Assembly: GCF_900100605.1 (NCBI RefSeq)
Contig: NZ_FNCN01000028.1
Coordinates: 1 to 64,000, forward strand
Origin: Sinosporangium album
Lineage (GTDB): Bacteria > Actinomycetota > Actinomycetes > Streptosporangiales > Streptosporangiaceae
Direction: 5' to 3'
Length of the DNA: 64,000 nt
The notes under the pieces: model-generated
Told to the model about the DNA's origin: nothing
What the model saw: the letters and a program-made list of their open reading frames with translations, nothing else
Database searches by the model: none
Made by a program: the position numbers and the translations under genes
In this document: one piece after another, positions 18,764 to 29,000 of the stretch
Layout: the number at the start of each line of letters is the position of its first letter
How positions within the stretch are numbered: the first letter of the stretch is position 1

Positions 18764-20428
18764 GTGCGGGGGTTTCGAAGGCCGCGGGCGGTCGCGGCGA
18801 CCGTGATGGCGGGGGTGGTGTCGGCGTGCGCCGTACCGGGGCCGCCGGTGCCGCAGGCCGGAGGGGCGGGCGACTCCGACGGCACGGTGGTGCGCACGGA
18901 CGGCGGCGCGCTGCGGGGCACGGTCAGAGGCGCGGCGCGAGGTGCGGCGACAGGAACGGCGGCGGGGGGCCACAGGGTGTTCCGCGGGATTCCGTATGCC
19001 GCGCCGCCCGTGGGCGCGCTGCGGTGGCGCCCCCCGCGGCCGTCTGCGCCCTGGACGGGGACCCGGGACGCGGGCAAGCCCGGCCCGATGTGCGCGCAGC
19101 CGGCCGAACCGCTGAGCGGCAACGCGGGAAGCGACCACGAGGACTGCCTCTACCTGGATGTCTTCGCGCCCCGCCGCGCCGACGGGCGCAAACCCGTGAT
19201 GGTGTGGCTGCACGGCGGCGGGTTCGTCAGCGGGTCGGGCGCCGATTACGACGCGTCGTCCCTGGTGGAGCAGGGCGATGTCGTGGTGGTGACCGTCAAC
19301 TACCGGCTCGGCGTGTTCGGCTTCTTCGGCTATCCGGGGCTGCCGGGCTCGGGGACGTTCGGCATCGAGGACCAGCAGGCGGCCCTGCGCTGGGTCCGGC
19401 GCAACATCGCCGCCTTCGGCGGCGACCCGGGCAACGTCACCCTGTTCGGGCAGTCGGCCGGAGGGATGTGCACATGCGCCCAGCTCACCGCGCCCGGTTC
19501 GGCGGGACTGTTCCACAAGGCGATCGTGCAGAGTGGCGCCTGCACCGTCGACTGGCCGACGGGGGCGCTGGTGCCCGCGGTGCCCGCGGGTTCACCGTGG
19601 GGGCCGCAGGGCGAGGTCGCCGGGCTCGGGCAGGCGCTGGCGGCGCGCCGCGGCTGCTCGACGGTGGACTGCCTGCGGGCGGTTCCCGCCGGGGGGTCGG
19701 GCGGCCTCGTGAACGACCCGTTGGCCCCGGGGGTCGCCCGGCCGGCGTACGGCAGCGCCGTACTTCCCGAGAACCCCGCGCATGCCCTCAGAGCCGGACG
19801 TTTCCACCGGGTCCCCGTCATGATGGGGACCACCCGGGACGAGCAGCGCCTGTATGTCGCCTGGATGTACGGCGGCGCCGTCGACCGGGCCCGGTACGCC
19901 TCGCTGCTGGCCGCCTCCTTCGGCGGCCGGGCCGGCCAGGTGGCCTCGCGTTATCCCGTCGCGGCCTACGCCTCGCCGGCCCTCGCCTGGGCGGCGGCCA
20001 CCACCGACCGGATCTGGAGCTGCCCGACGCTGGCCGCCCAGCGCGAGGTCGCCCGGCATGTGCCCACATATGCGTATGAGTTCGCCGACCGCGACGCCCC
20101 GGTGATCTTCCCCGGGATCTGGGCCCCCGGTTTCACGATGGGCGCCTACCACGGCTCCGAGCTCGCCTACCTGTTCCCCATCCCGCGCGGCGGGCTGAAC
20201 CCCGCCCAAAGGCAGCTGTCGCGGGTCGTCACCCGCTATGTGACGCGGTTCGCCCGCACCGGCGACCCCAACGGCCCGGGGACGCCGTACTGGCCGAGGT
20301 TCGGCACCCGGTTCGTCCAGGACCTGGCCCCGGGGCCGGGCGGCATCCGCCCGGTCGACTACGAGGCCCGCCACCAGTGCGGGTTCTGGGAGAGCGTGCC
20401 CTGTTCGTCCGGCGGCACCCGGCGGTGA
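18764..20428 (+). CDS. Type-B carboxylesterase, lipoprotein (paralogue of the one at 59.5 kb)
   Basis: A 554-residue protein, GTG start. A basic hydrophobic leader ends in the lipobox VSAC (Cys22), so the enzyme is probably anchored outside the membrane. The type-B carboxylesterase/lipase pattern is complete: FRGIPYAAPPVGALRW; EDCLYLDVF with paired cysteines; the oxyanion loop WLHGGGF; the nucleophile elbow FGQSAGG (Ser about 246); an acidic residue in TTRDEQRL; and the catalytic His in GAYHGSELAYLF. It is closely similar to the esterase at 59464, and the two bracket the siderophore cluster. A role in hydrolysing an esterified iron chelate is conceivable but not shown. It precedes the convergent MFS transporter. 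Confidence 0.9.
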   Translation: MRGFRRPRAVAATVMAGVVSACAVPGPPVPQAGGAGDSDGTVVRTDGGALRGTVRGAARGAATGTAAGGHRVFRGIPYAAPPVGALRWRPPRPSAPWTGTRDAGKPGPMCAQPAEPLSGNAGSDHEDCLYLDVFAPRRADGRKPVMVWLHGGGFVSGSGADYDASSLVEQGDVVVVTVNYRLGVFGFFGYPGLPGSGTFGIEDQQAALRWVRRNIAAFGGDPGNVTLFGQSAGGMCTCAQLTAPGSAGLFHKAIVQSGACTVDWPTGALVPAVPAGSPWGPQGEVAGLGQALAARRGCSTVDCLRAVPAGGSGGLVNDPLAPGVARPAYGSAVLPENPAHALRAGRFHRVPVMMGTTRDEQRLYVAWMYGGAVDRARYASLLAASFGGRAGQVASRYPVAAYASPALAWAAATTDRIWSCPTLAAQREVARHVPTYAYEFADRDAPVIFPGIWAPGFTMGAYHGSELAYLFPIPRGGLNPAQRQLSRVVTRYVTRFARTGDPNGPGTPYWPRFGTRFVQDLAPGPGGIRPVDYEARHQCGFWESVPCSSGGTRR

Positions 20429-20513
20429 ACCGGCGCGCCGTGCGTCAGGCGAACCGGCGCGCCGCGCCTCAACGGGCCGGTACGCCGCGCCTCAGGTGAC
20501 CGGTGCCCCGCGC
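20426..20513. repeat. Imperfect 22-26-bp repeats between convergent genes
   Basis: Four diverged copies of a unit like CCGGCGCGCCGCGCCTCAGG lie between the esterase stop and the MFS stop, the last running into the MFS 3' end. They are GC-rich and partly self-complementary, and may act as a two-way transcription stop. Confidence 0.45.
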
Positions 20514-20514
20514 G

Positions 20515-21780
20515 TCAGGCGATCGGGGCACGCGCCGCGTCGGCGGCCTCCGGGTCGGCCTCCACGGCGGCGTGGCGCTCGGCGGCGCCGAGGACCTTCG
20601 GCAGGTTGAACCAGACCACGAGCACGCCGAGGGCCGCCAGGCCGGTGGCGATGACCAGGGTCGTGGTGTAGCCGAGGGCGTCGGCGAGGCCGAGGCCGAT
20701 CCCGCCGGACAGCACCATCACGATGGTCGCGAACGTGTTCAGGATGGTGAAGTCGGTGGCCGGGCTGGTGGCGCGGCTGAGGTCCATCGAGATGGTGAAG
20801 ACGGCGGCGAATCCGGCGGCGAAGGCGACGTTGCCCAGGGCGACCGCGGCGAACACGAGCGCGGTGCCGGTGCTGCCGAGCGCCAGCGGGATCATGGCGG
20901 CGACGGACAGGGTCTGCAGGACGGCGAAGGCCATCATGGCCCGCCTGCGGCCGATGCGGCCGATGACCGCGCCTCCGGCGATGCCCGCGGCGAATCCGGC
21001 GATGCCGCCCCCGATGACGACGACGGTGCCGATGCGGGTGGGGGACCAGCCGGCGTCCAGGAGGAGCGGCCGGGTGACGTTGACCGCCAGGGTGATGCCG
21101 GGGATGTAGAGCGGCAGGATGACCAGGGCCCAGCGGGGGACGCCCTCGCGGCGGAAGAACGACGTGATCTGCTTCCAGGTGACGGTCTGGCCGCGAGGCC
21201 GCGGCGTGCTCTCCCGTTCTCTCCAGGCCAGCACCGACGGCAGGGCGACGGCGCTGAAGGCGGCGAGGGCGAGGGCCGAGGCGGCCCAGCCGTACGCGTC
21301 GTAGACGATGAGGACGACCCCGCCGCCGACGAGCTGGGAGATGGAGCTGCCGGCCGATTGGAAGCCGTTGCCGAGGCCGCGTTCGCCGGGCGGCAGGAGC
21401 CGTACGGCGGCGCCGTCGGTGGCGATGTCCTGGGTGGCGGCGACGATGAACATCATCGCGGTCAGGGCGATGAGAGGGCCGAGGGCCTGTGCGGGGTCGA
21501 ACAGGGCCATGGCGGCGGCCAGCACCACGAGCAGGATCTGAGTGGTGAGCAGCCAGCCCCGGTAATGGCCGAGCCGGGCCGAGCCGAAGCGGTCGACAAG
21601 GGGGGCCCAGAGGAACTTGACGGTGAGCAGGAGGGCGATCATCTGGATCGCTCCGATCTGCGTCAACGCCAGTCCCCGGTCTTGGGCGACGGTGGCGAAG
21701 CCGTACGAGAAGAACCCGACCCCCAGGTTCTGCGTGGCGTAGAGGGCGGCCAGTAGCCGCATCCGGGCGGTACGGGTCAC
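20515..21780 (-). CDS. MFS siderophore transporter, RhtX/FptX/YbtX-like (AmpG-related)
   Basis: About 421 residues. The GTG at 21780 has GAGGA six bases upstream; ATG 21801 is the other choice. Twelve hydrophobic helices are visible. The first, RLLAALYATQNLGVGFFSYG, and the segment KFLWAPLVDRFG are typical of the AmpG-like branch to which FptX (pyochelin), RhtX (rhizobactin) and YbtX (yersiniabactin locus) belong. QDIATDGAAVRLLPPGERG is another family motif. It would move ferric siderophore or siderophore across the cytoplasmic membrane. It has its own iron box 54 bases upstream and diverges from the NRPS operon. Its kinship with the pyochelin/yersiniabactin group agrees with the Cy domains in the cluster. 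Confidence 0.85.
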   Translation of the reverse strand: MTRTARMRLLAALYATQNLGVGFFSYGFATVAQDRGLALTQIGAIQMIALLLTVKFLWAPLVDRFGSARLGHYRGWLLTTQILLVVLAAAMALFDPAQALGPLIALTAMMFIVAATQDIATDGAAVRLLPPGERGLGNGFQSAGSSISQLVGGGVVLIVYDAYGWAASALALAAFSAVALPSVLAWRERESTPRPRGQTVTWKQITSFFRREGVPRWALVILPLYIPGITLAVNVTRPLLLDAGWSPTRIGTVVVIGGGIAGFAAGIAGGAVIGRIGRRRAMMAFAVLQTLSVAAMIPLALGSTGTALVFAAVALGNVAFAAGFAAVFTISMDLSRATSPATDFTILNTFATIVMVLSGGIGLGLADALGYTTTLVIATGLAALGVLVVWFNLPKVLGAAERHAAVEADPEAADAARAPIA

Positions 21781-21833
21781 GGGTTTTCCTCGCTGACACA
21801 TACGGATGGTCGTGGGAAGCAGGACCTAGTCGT

Positions 21834-21852
21834 TTAGGTAAGGCTTACCTAA
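21834..21852. promoter_or_regulatory. Iron box for the MFS transporter
   Basis: TTAGGTAAGGCTTACCTAA, a near-perfect palindrome matching the DmdR/IdeR consensus. It belongs to the leftward promoter of the MFS gene; a second box lies 125 bases away for the rightward operon. Confidence 0.93.
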
Positions 21853-21977
21853 TCTCAGAGAAGATCGCGTGTCAAGCGTGCAGGTCACGGGCTTGCGGGC
21901 GCGGATAGGGCGGAGATCGTTTGTGATAAATCGCACCAAGGCTTGTCCGTCTCGCGCTGATTTGCTTGGCTTTGTTC

Positions 21978-21996
21978 TTAGGTAAGGCATACCTAA
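21978..21996. promoter_or_regulatory. Iron box for the NRPS/PKS operon
   Basis: TTAGGTAAGGCATACCTAA, 92 bases before the thioesterase start at 22089. Having two separate boxes in this divergent region implies that each promoter is repressed on its own by the iron regulator. The operon should be expressed only under iron starvation. Confidence 0.93.
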
Positions 21997-22088
21997 TTCA
22001 TCGCATCTCCCTGTCGCCGTGACCCGCCATGCCCGCAGCGTGGACGATCTTCCGGCGTGGCCTCGCCATGCCCGCACACAGGAATGAC

Positions 22089-22847
22089 ATGACGAAAAGC
22101 ACACAGCTCACCAATCCCTGGATCCGTCTCCACCTGCGTCGATCGGAGGTACGTGCCCGACTGATCTGCCTGCCCCACGCGGGAGGAGGCGCGAGTTTCT
22201 ACCGGGGGTGGGCGGCGTCGCTGCCGGACTGGCTCGACGTGGTGGCGGTGCAGTATCCCGGCAGGGAGGACCGCACCGCCGAACCGCTCATCGACGACCT
22301 CGACACCCTGGCCGACGGCGTCGCCTGCGCCGTCGCGCCGCTCTTCGACGTTCCCACGGCGCTGTTCGGCCACAGCATGGGGGCGGTGCTCGCCTACCAC
22401 GTCGCCGCCAGGCTCGTCGAGAGCGGTACGGCGAAGCCGGCGGCCCTCCACGTGTCCGCCTGCCCGTCCCCCGACCGGCCCCGCGACACGGCCTACCACA
22501 CCCTCGACGACGACGGACTGGCCGCGGTGCTGCGGCGGCACGGCGGCACCGACCCCGTCGTGCTGGCCGACCCCGAACTGCGGGAGATCGTGCTCGGCGT
22601 CGTGCGCAACGACTACCGGATGCTGGAGACCTACGAGCCGAAGCCGCCCGTCGCGCTGCCGGTGCCGATCGTCGCCTACTGCCCCGACGCCGACGAGACC
22701 GTGAACGCCGAGGCGATGGCGGACTGGGCGCTCGCCACAAGCCGGGACTTCACCCTGCGCCGCCTCCGGGGCGGCCACTTCTACCTGGCCGACGAGCGCA
22801 CACGGGTCTGGGCCGAGATCGTAGGAGGGCTCGCGGATGCGTGCTGA
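22089..22847 (+). CDS. Type II thioesterase of the siderophore operon
   Basis: A 252-residue protein. ATG 22089 was chosen (CAGGA just upstream, homology starts soon after); ATG 22029 is an in-frame alternative. It has [19 protein letters not shown], the family's signature opening; the nucleophile elbow GHSMGA (Ser about residue 97); PDADETVN with the acidic residue; and the catalytic His in GGHFYLAD. Type II thioesterases free carrier domains from wrong acyl groups, and in yersiniabactin and pyochelin systems (YbtT, PchC) they play this part. It is first in a nine-gene operon and overlaps the next gene by 11 bases. Confidence 0.93.
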   Translation: MTKSTQLTNPWIRLHLRRSEVRARLICLPHAGGGASFYRGWAASLPDWLDVVAVQYPGREDRTAEPLIDDLDTLADGVACAVAPLFDVPTALFGHSMGAVLAYHVAARLVESGTAKPAALHVSACPSPDRPRDTAYHTLDDDGLAAVLRRHGGTDPVVLADPELREIVLGVVRNDYRMLETYEPKPPVALPVPIVAYCPDADETVNAEAMADWALATSRDFTLRRLRGGHFYLADERTRVWAEIVGGLADAC

Positions 22848-25800
22848 CGGCGGCCCGGCGGCCGGCGGCGGCGGTCACTCCGGCGACCCTGGCGGCTCCG
22901 GGGACATCGCCGTCGTCGGCATGGCGGGCCGCTTCCCCGGCGCCCGTGACCTCGGCGAGTTCTGGACGAACCTGCGCGACGGCGTGGAATCCCTGTCGAG
23001 CCTCACCGACGAGCAGCTCAGGGTGGCCGGCGTCGCCGACGACGTCATCGCCGACCCCAGACTCGTCCGCCTGCGCGGCGTCGTCGAAGACCCCGAGATG
23101 TTCGACGCGGCGTTCTTCGGCTACTCGCCCCTGGAGGCGGCGACGCTCGATCCACAGCAGCGCCTGTTCCTCGAATGCGCGTGGGAGGCGATGGAACGTT
23201 CCGGATACGATCCGTTACGTTTCGAAGGGGCGGCCGGGGTCTTCGCCGGCGGCGGCCCCAACACCTACCTGCTGGCACAGGTGCTGCCCAGCCGCTCCCA
23301 CACGCGGCGCGTCGGCGAGTTCGCCGCGCTGCTCGGCAGCGAGAAGGACCTCATCGCGCCCCGCGTCTCCTACAAGCTGAACCTGCGCGGGCCCAGCGTC
23401 AGCGTGCTCACCGGCTGCTCGACGTCGCTGGTCGCCACGCATCTCGCCGTGCAGAGCCTGCTGTCGGGAGAGTGCGACCTGGCCCTCGCCGGAGGCGCGA
23501 CGATCTCCTACCCGCGCGACGTCGGCCTCCTCCACCAGGAGGGAGGCATCGGCTCGCCCGACGGCAGGTGCCGCGCGTTCGACAGCGCCGCGAACGGCAC
23601 GGCGGCGGGCGAAGCGGTCGCGGTGGTCGTCCTCAAGCGGCTCGCGGACGCGCTCGCCGACGGAGACGCCGTCCACGGCGTCATCAAGGGCAGCGCGGTC
23701 AACAACGACGGCGCCGACAAGATCGGGTTCACCGCGCCGAGCGTGCGCGGACAGGCCGAGGTCGTGGCCGAGGCGCTCGCGGTGGCCGGGGTCGAGGCGG
23801 AGTCCATCGACTACATCGAGGCCCACGGCACCGGGACCCCGCTCGGCGACCCGGTCGAGATCCGCGCGCTCACCGAGGCGTTCGCGACGGACCTGCGGGG
23901 GTTCTGCAGGATCGGCACGGTCAAGCCCAACATCGGGCACACCGACACGGCTGCCGGGCTCGCCGGTTTGATCAAGGTTCTGCTGTCCTTCGCGCACGAG
24001 ACCCTACCGCCCAGCATCAACTGCGCACAGCCCAGCGCCGACATCGACTTCCCCGGCACGCCGTTCGTCGTCAACACCCGGGCCACCCCCTGGCCGCGCG
24101 GCCCCCGGCCCCGCCGCGCCGGGGTGAGCTCGTTCAGCGTCGGCGGCACCAACGCGCACATCGTGGTGGAGGAGCCGCCCCCGCCGCGCCCGTCCTCACC
24201 GCAGGCGGGCGGGCAGGTGCTCCTCCTGTCCGCCGCGACGCCCTCGGCCCTCGCGGAGGCCACCACCGCCCTGGCCGGCCACCTCGCGGAGCCCGCCGCG
24301 GCCGGCGCCGGGCTCGCCGACGCCGCCTACACGACCCAGGTGGGCCGGGCGGAGTTCGCCTACCGGCGCGCCGCCGTGGCCGGCACCGCGGCGGAGGCCG
24401 CCGACGTGCTATTGGGCAGGTCGCCGGGGCTGCTCTCCGCCGGCCCGGTGGACGCCGAACCGCACGTGGTGTTCCTGTTCCCCGGGCAGGGCAGCCAGCG
24501 TCCGGGGATGGGGCGCGAGCCGTACGAGACCGACGCGGCGGTGCGGGCCGCCGTCGACGAGTGCGCCGAGATCCTCCGCCCCCACCTGCGGTTCGACCTG
24601 CGCGACGCCCTGTACGGCACCGCTGGCGACACGCCGGCCGGCAAACCGGCCGACTCCCTGTCCGCCGCCCTGACCGACACCGCCGTGGCGCAGCCCGCGC
24701 TGTTCGTCACCGGCTACGCGTTCGGCCGGCGGCTGCTCGACCTCGGCGTACGGCCCGCCGCCATGGCCGGCCACAGCGTCGGCGAGCTCGTCGCGGCCTG
24801 CCTCGCGGGGGTGTTCACGCTGGAGGACGCCCTCGCGCTGGTCGCGGCGCGCGGACGGCTCCTCGCGGAACGCCCGCCGGGCGCGATGCTGGCCGTCGCG
24901 CTGAGCGAGAAGGACGTGGGCGGCCTCCTCGCGCCCGGGGTCGAGATCGCCGCGGTGAACGGGCCCGGCGACGTCGTCGTCGCCGGGCCGTACGCGGCGG
25001 TCGAGGAGACCCGCGCGCGGCTGCTCGGCGCCGGCGTGACGCATACGCGGCTCGCCACCTCGCACGCGTTCCACTCCGCCCTGGTGGAGCCGGCGGTGCC
25101 GCTGTTCGCCGCGGAGGCGGCGCGGGTGGCGGCCTCCGAACCCCGCGTGCCGCTGCTGTCGGGCGTGACGGGCACCTGGCTGACCGGAGAGGAGGCCGCC
25201 GATCCCGGCTACTGGGGGCGGCAGATCAGGGAACCCGTCCGGTTCCACGACGCCTTGACGGCACTTGCCCGCCGCTTCCCCGGCGCCGTGCCGGTCGAGG
25301 TGGGGCCGGGGGAGGCGCTGCGCGGCATCGTCTCCCGGTCCGAGGGTCTCGACCTCGCCCCCGTCGTGCCCGCGCTCGCCGCCGCCGGCGGCCCGGCGCT
25401 GCCGCGCCTGCTCGGCGAGCTGTGGCTGCGCGGCGTGCCCGTGGACTGGCCGCGGCTGCACGACGGCGCCCGCAGGAACCGCGTGGTGCTGCCGACCTAT
25501 CCGTTCCAGCGCCGCCGCCACCTGGTGAGGCCCGCGCCGTCGGAACTCGGCCGCGTGTTCAGTCCGGTGCCGCTCGGCGGCACGCCGGGGCCGGGCGGCG
25601 ACCCGGCGGAGCTTATGGACCTGGCGGAGCTCGCGGACCTCGCGGACCTCGGGGAGGCCGCCGGCGAGGTGGCGGATGCCGCGGGGGAGCGGCCCGAGCT
25701 GGGCACGCCGTACGCCCCGCCGCGCGGCCCTGTCGAGGAGGAGCTGTGCGCCATCTGGCAGGAGCTGCTCGGGGTCGAGCGGATCGGAGTCCACGACGAT

Positions 25801-26013
25801 TTCTACCGGCTCGGCGGGCATTCGCTGCTCGCCGTCCAGATCGCGAACCGGGTGTGTGAGCGCTTCCCGGTGGAGTTGTCCGGTGCCCAGGTGCTGACGC
25901 AGGCGCCGACCGTGGCGGGCTTCGCCGTACTGATCGAGGAACTGCTGACCGAGAAGCTGGCCGCCATGTCCGACGACGAGGCGGCGGCTCTGCTGGAGAA
26001 AGGGGAGAAGTGA
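22837..26013 (+). CDS. Type I PKS module KS-AT-ACP (malonyl-type)
   Basis: A 1,058-residue protein. The ketosynthase spans about residues 24-445, with active Cys194 in TGCSTSLVA and His motifs EAHGTGT and [12 protein letters not shown]. The acyltransferase spans about 545-830, with PGQGSQ, Ser647 in GHSVGE and the malonyl-CoA marker HAFH (743-746). An acyl carrier lies near the end, with Ser996 in LGGHSL. There is no KR, DH or ER, so it should add one two-carbon unit and leave a beta-keto group. It precedes the Gly module by a four-base overlap and probably feeds it directly. The run of [13 protein letters not shown] between AT and ACP is a flexible linker. Confidence 0.93.
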   Translation: MRADGGPAAGGGGHSGDPGGSGDIAVVGMAGRFPGARDLGEFWTNLRDGVESLSSLTDEQLRVAGVADDVIADPRLVRLRGVVEDPEMFDAAFFGYSPLEAATLDPQQRLFLECAWEAMERSGYDPLRFEGAAGVFAGGGPNTYLLAQVLPSRSHTRRVGEFAALLGSEKDLIAPRVSYKLNLRGPSVSVLTGCSTSLVATHLAVQSLLSGECDLALAGGATISYPRDVGLLHQEGGIGSPDGRCRAFDSAANGTAAGEAVAVVVLKRLADALADGDAVHGVIKGSAVNNDGADKIGFTAPSVRGQAEVVAEALAVAGVEAESIDYIEAHGTGTPLGDPVEIRALTEAFATDLRGFCRIGTVKPNIGHTDTAAGLAGLIKVLLSFAHETLPPSINCAQPSADIDFPGTPFVVNTRATPWPRGPRPRRAGVSSFSVGGTNAHIVVEEPPPPRPSSPQAGGQVLLLSAATPSALAEATTALAGHLAEPAAAGAGLADAAYTTQVGRAEFAYRRAAVAGTAAEAADVLLGRSPGLLSAGPVDAEPHVVFLFPGQGSQRPGMGREPYETDAAVRAAVDECAEILRPHLRFDLRDALYGTAGDTPAGKPADSLSAALTDTAVAQPALFVTGYAFGRRLLDLGVRPAAMAGHSVGELVAACLAGVFTLEDALALVAARGRLLAERPPGAMLAVALSEKDVGGLLAPGVEIAAVNGPGDVVVAGPYAAVEETRARLLGAGVTHTRLATSHAFHSALVEPAVPLFAAEAARVAASEPRVPLLSGVTGTWLTGEEAADPGYWGRQIREPVRFHDALTALARRFPGAVPVEVGPGEALRGIVSRSEGLDLAPVVPALAAAGGPALPRLLGELWLRGVPVDWPRLHDGARRNRVVLPTYPFQRRRHLVRPAPSELGRVFSPVPLGGTPGPGGDPAELMDLAELADLADLGEAAGEVADAAGERPELGTPYAPPRGPVEEELCAIWQELLGVERIGVHDDFYRLGGHSLLAVQIANRVCERFPVELSGAQVLTQAPTVAGFAVLIEELLTEKLAAMSDDEAAALLEKGEK

Positions 26014-29000
26014 CGGGGGATACCACGCGGGCGGAGTTGTCCGACCCCAAGCGTGAACTGCTTCGCCGTTGGATCGGGCGGGGTGCGGCGGGCTCCCGGC
26101 CCACCGTGCCCCGCAGGCCGGGCCGCGGGCCGGTGCCCGCGTCCCACGCGCAGGAGGCCCTGTGGTTCCTGGACCGGCTGTATCCGGGGAACCCGTTCTA
26201 CAACATGGCCACCGCCCTGCGGCTGACCGGGCCGCTCGACCGCTCGGCCCTCACCCGCGCGGTGGCGGGGCTGGTGGCGCGGCACGAGAGCCTGCGCACC
26301 GGGTTCGTGGACGAGGGGGGACGCCCGTACCAGGTGGTGCGGGAGTCGGTGCCGGCCCCGCTGGTGGAGGAGGAGGTGGGGGAGCTCGCGCAGTGGCTGG
26401 ACCGGCGGGCGCTCGCGCCGTTCGATCTGACCGCCGCGCCGCTGGTCCGCTTCCACCTGGGGCCGCTGCCCGGCGGCGACCACGTGCTGCTGGTGGTGAT
26501 GCACCACATTGTCGGGGACGGGCTGTCGTTCGGGGTGCTGCTGCGGGAGCTCGCGGAAAGGTACGCCGCTTTCGAGGCGGGCGAGGCGGACCCTTACCGG
26601 CCGCTCGCCGTGCAGTTCGCGGACTACTCCGAGTGGCAGCGGGGCGTGCTCGCCGACGGTGGGGGCCTCGGCGAGCACCTGGCCTACTGGAAGGCGAAGC
26701 TCGGCGCCGGGAGAGACCCGGTGCGGCTCCCCACCGACCGCGAACGGACCGGCCCGCCCACCTTCACCGGGGTGAGCCATCCGTTCCGCCTCGGTGAACA
26801 CGCCTACGCCGGCCTGAAGGACCTGGCCAAGGCCCACGGCGCGACGCCGTACATGGCGGTGCTCTCGGGCCTGTCGGCGTTGCTGTCGAGGTACGGCGGG
26901 CCGGGGGAGGTGGCCGTGGGGTCGGCGGTCCACGGCAGGGACCTGCCGGAAACGCAGCACCTCATCGGATATTTCGTGAACACGTTGGTCATGCGCACCG
27001 ATGTATCGGGCGACCCGGCCTTCGCCGACCTGCTCGACCGGGTGAAGGAGACCTGCGGGGCCGCGCTCCTGCATAGGAACGTTCCCTTCGAGACGCTTGT
27101 CGCGGAGCTGAGCCCCGACCGGGACCCCTGGACGAACCCGCTGTTCCAGGTGCTGTTCGTGCTCCAGCAGCAGCCCGAGCAGGCGCGCATGGGCGGGCTC
27201 ACCGTCACGCCGGTCAACGCCGACCAGGTCGTGACGACCCAGTTCGACCTCGTCGTCCACGCCTGGGAGAGCGGCGGCGCCCTCGAAGGCGTCGTCATCG
27301 GCAGCGCCGACCTGTTCAAGGGCGGCACGGTCGCCCGCATCGCCGGCCACCTCGAACGTCTCCTCGCCCACGCGTCGGCCCGGCCGCGGACGCCCCTCAG
27401 CGGGCTGGAGCTGTACGGCAGCGCCGAACGTGCCGCGCTCGCCGGCGGCCCGGCGGTGGAGTCGCCCGTCCTGCCGGAGGACGTCGTGGTCGCCGAGGCG
27501 CTGCCGTACGACGCGATCGGCGCCGCCGCGGGGGCGGCGCCGGTGGCGTGGACCGGGGAGGCCGCCGGCCTCCCCGCGGCCATCGCCGAGCACGGCGCCA
27601 CCGTCGTGCTGTGCAGCCCCTCGGGGCTGCGCGCCCTGGTCGACGCCGGAGACGCCGGCGACGCCGCGGGACGGCTCCGGCTGGTCCTCGTGACGGGCGC
27701 CCCGCCGGCCGATCTCACCGCGCCCTGGCCCCTCACCCGCGTCCACGCGCCTCCCGAGGCGGGCGGCCTCGCCGCCGTCGCCCCCACCCCGTACGGCACG
27801 GGCCCCGCGCCGGAGGCCGTCGCCCCCGGCCTGGCGGGCATCGGCGTGCCGCTCGGCGTGGTGGATCGGCAGGGGCGGCCGACCCCGCTGGGGGTGAGCG
27901 GGCTCCTGGCCTTCCTCCCCGACGGCGGGGAGCCGGTGGTCACGCGGGACCGGGCACGCCGGCTCTCCGACGGGCGGATCGTGCTGGAGCCCGCCGCGCG
28001 CGGCCGGGTGTGGGTCGACGGGCGTCCTGTGGACCTCGACGCGGCCGAGGCGGCGCTCGGCGAGCGGCCCGAGGTGCGGGAGGCCGCGCTGGTCGCCGCC
28101 CCCGGCGGAGGGGAGGTGCTCGCCGCGGCCGTTCCGGCCGACGGCCACGGCGCGGCGGCCGTGCTCGCGGCGATCCGTGAACTCCTACCCGGCGTGCCGG
28201 GCGTCTTCGTGCCGGTGACGGCGCTGCCCCGGAGCCGGTCCGGCGCGCTGGACACCGCCGCGGTGCTCGCGCTCCCGGTGATCGACGCGCGGGTGGCGGC
28301 GGGGCTCGACGCCGCGCTGCCCGCCGGGGCCTGCGGCACCGTCGAGGACGGCGGCCTCGTCGTCGAACCCGACGTGGAGCTGCTCGCCCCGCCCGAGAAC
28401 GACCGCACCGCCACCGGGCTGAGCGAGGAGGAGCGCCGCCGCGTCCTGGTCGAGTGGAACGACTGGACCGATCCCCGCACCGACCTGGGCACGATGCCGG
28501 AGGCCGTCTACGCGCAGGCCGGCCGTACCCCGGACGCCGTCGCCGTCGCCGACGAGGACGGCGCCACCCTCACCTACGGCGAGCTGCGGGCGGAGGCCGA
28601 CCGCATCGCGGGGCTGCTGGCCGACGCCGGAGCCGGCCCCGGCCGGATCGTCATGGTCGCCCTGCCGCGTTCGGCACGCCTGGTCCCGGCCCTGCTCGCG
28701 GTGTGCCGGACCGGCGCCGCCTACCTCCCCGTCGACCCCGGCCACCCCGCCGAGCGCCTGGCCTACATCGCCGAGGACGCCGCCCCCGTCTGCGTCCTCA
28801 CCCTCCCCTCGGTCGGCGGGCTGCCGCCCGGCGTGCCCGCGGTCCACCTCGACGGGCCCACTCACCCCGGAAGGGCCTTTGACAGAGCCCCCGAAGGGGC
28901 TTTCGATAGAGCCCCCGAAAGGGCTTTCGATAGAGCCCTCGGAGGGGCTTTCGACGGGGCTCCCGAAGGGGCCCTCGACGGGCTGCGGATGCCCGGCGGC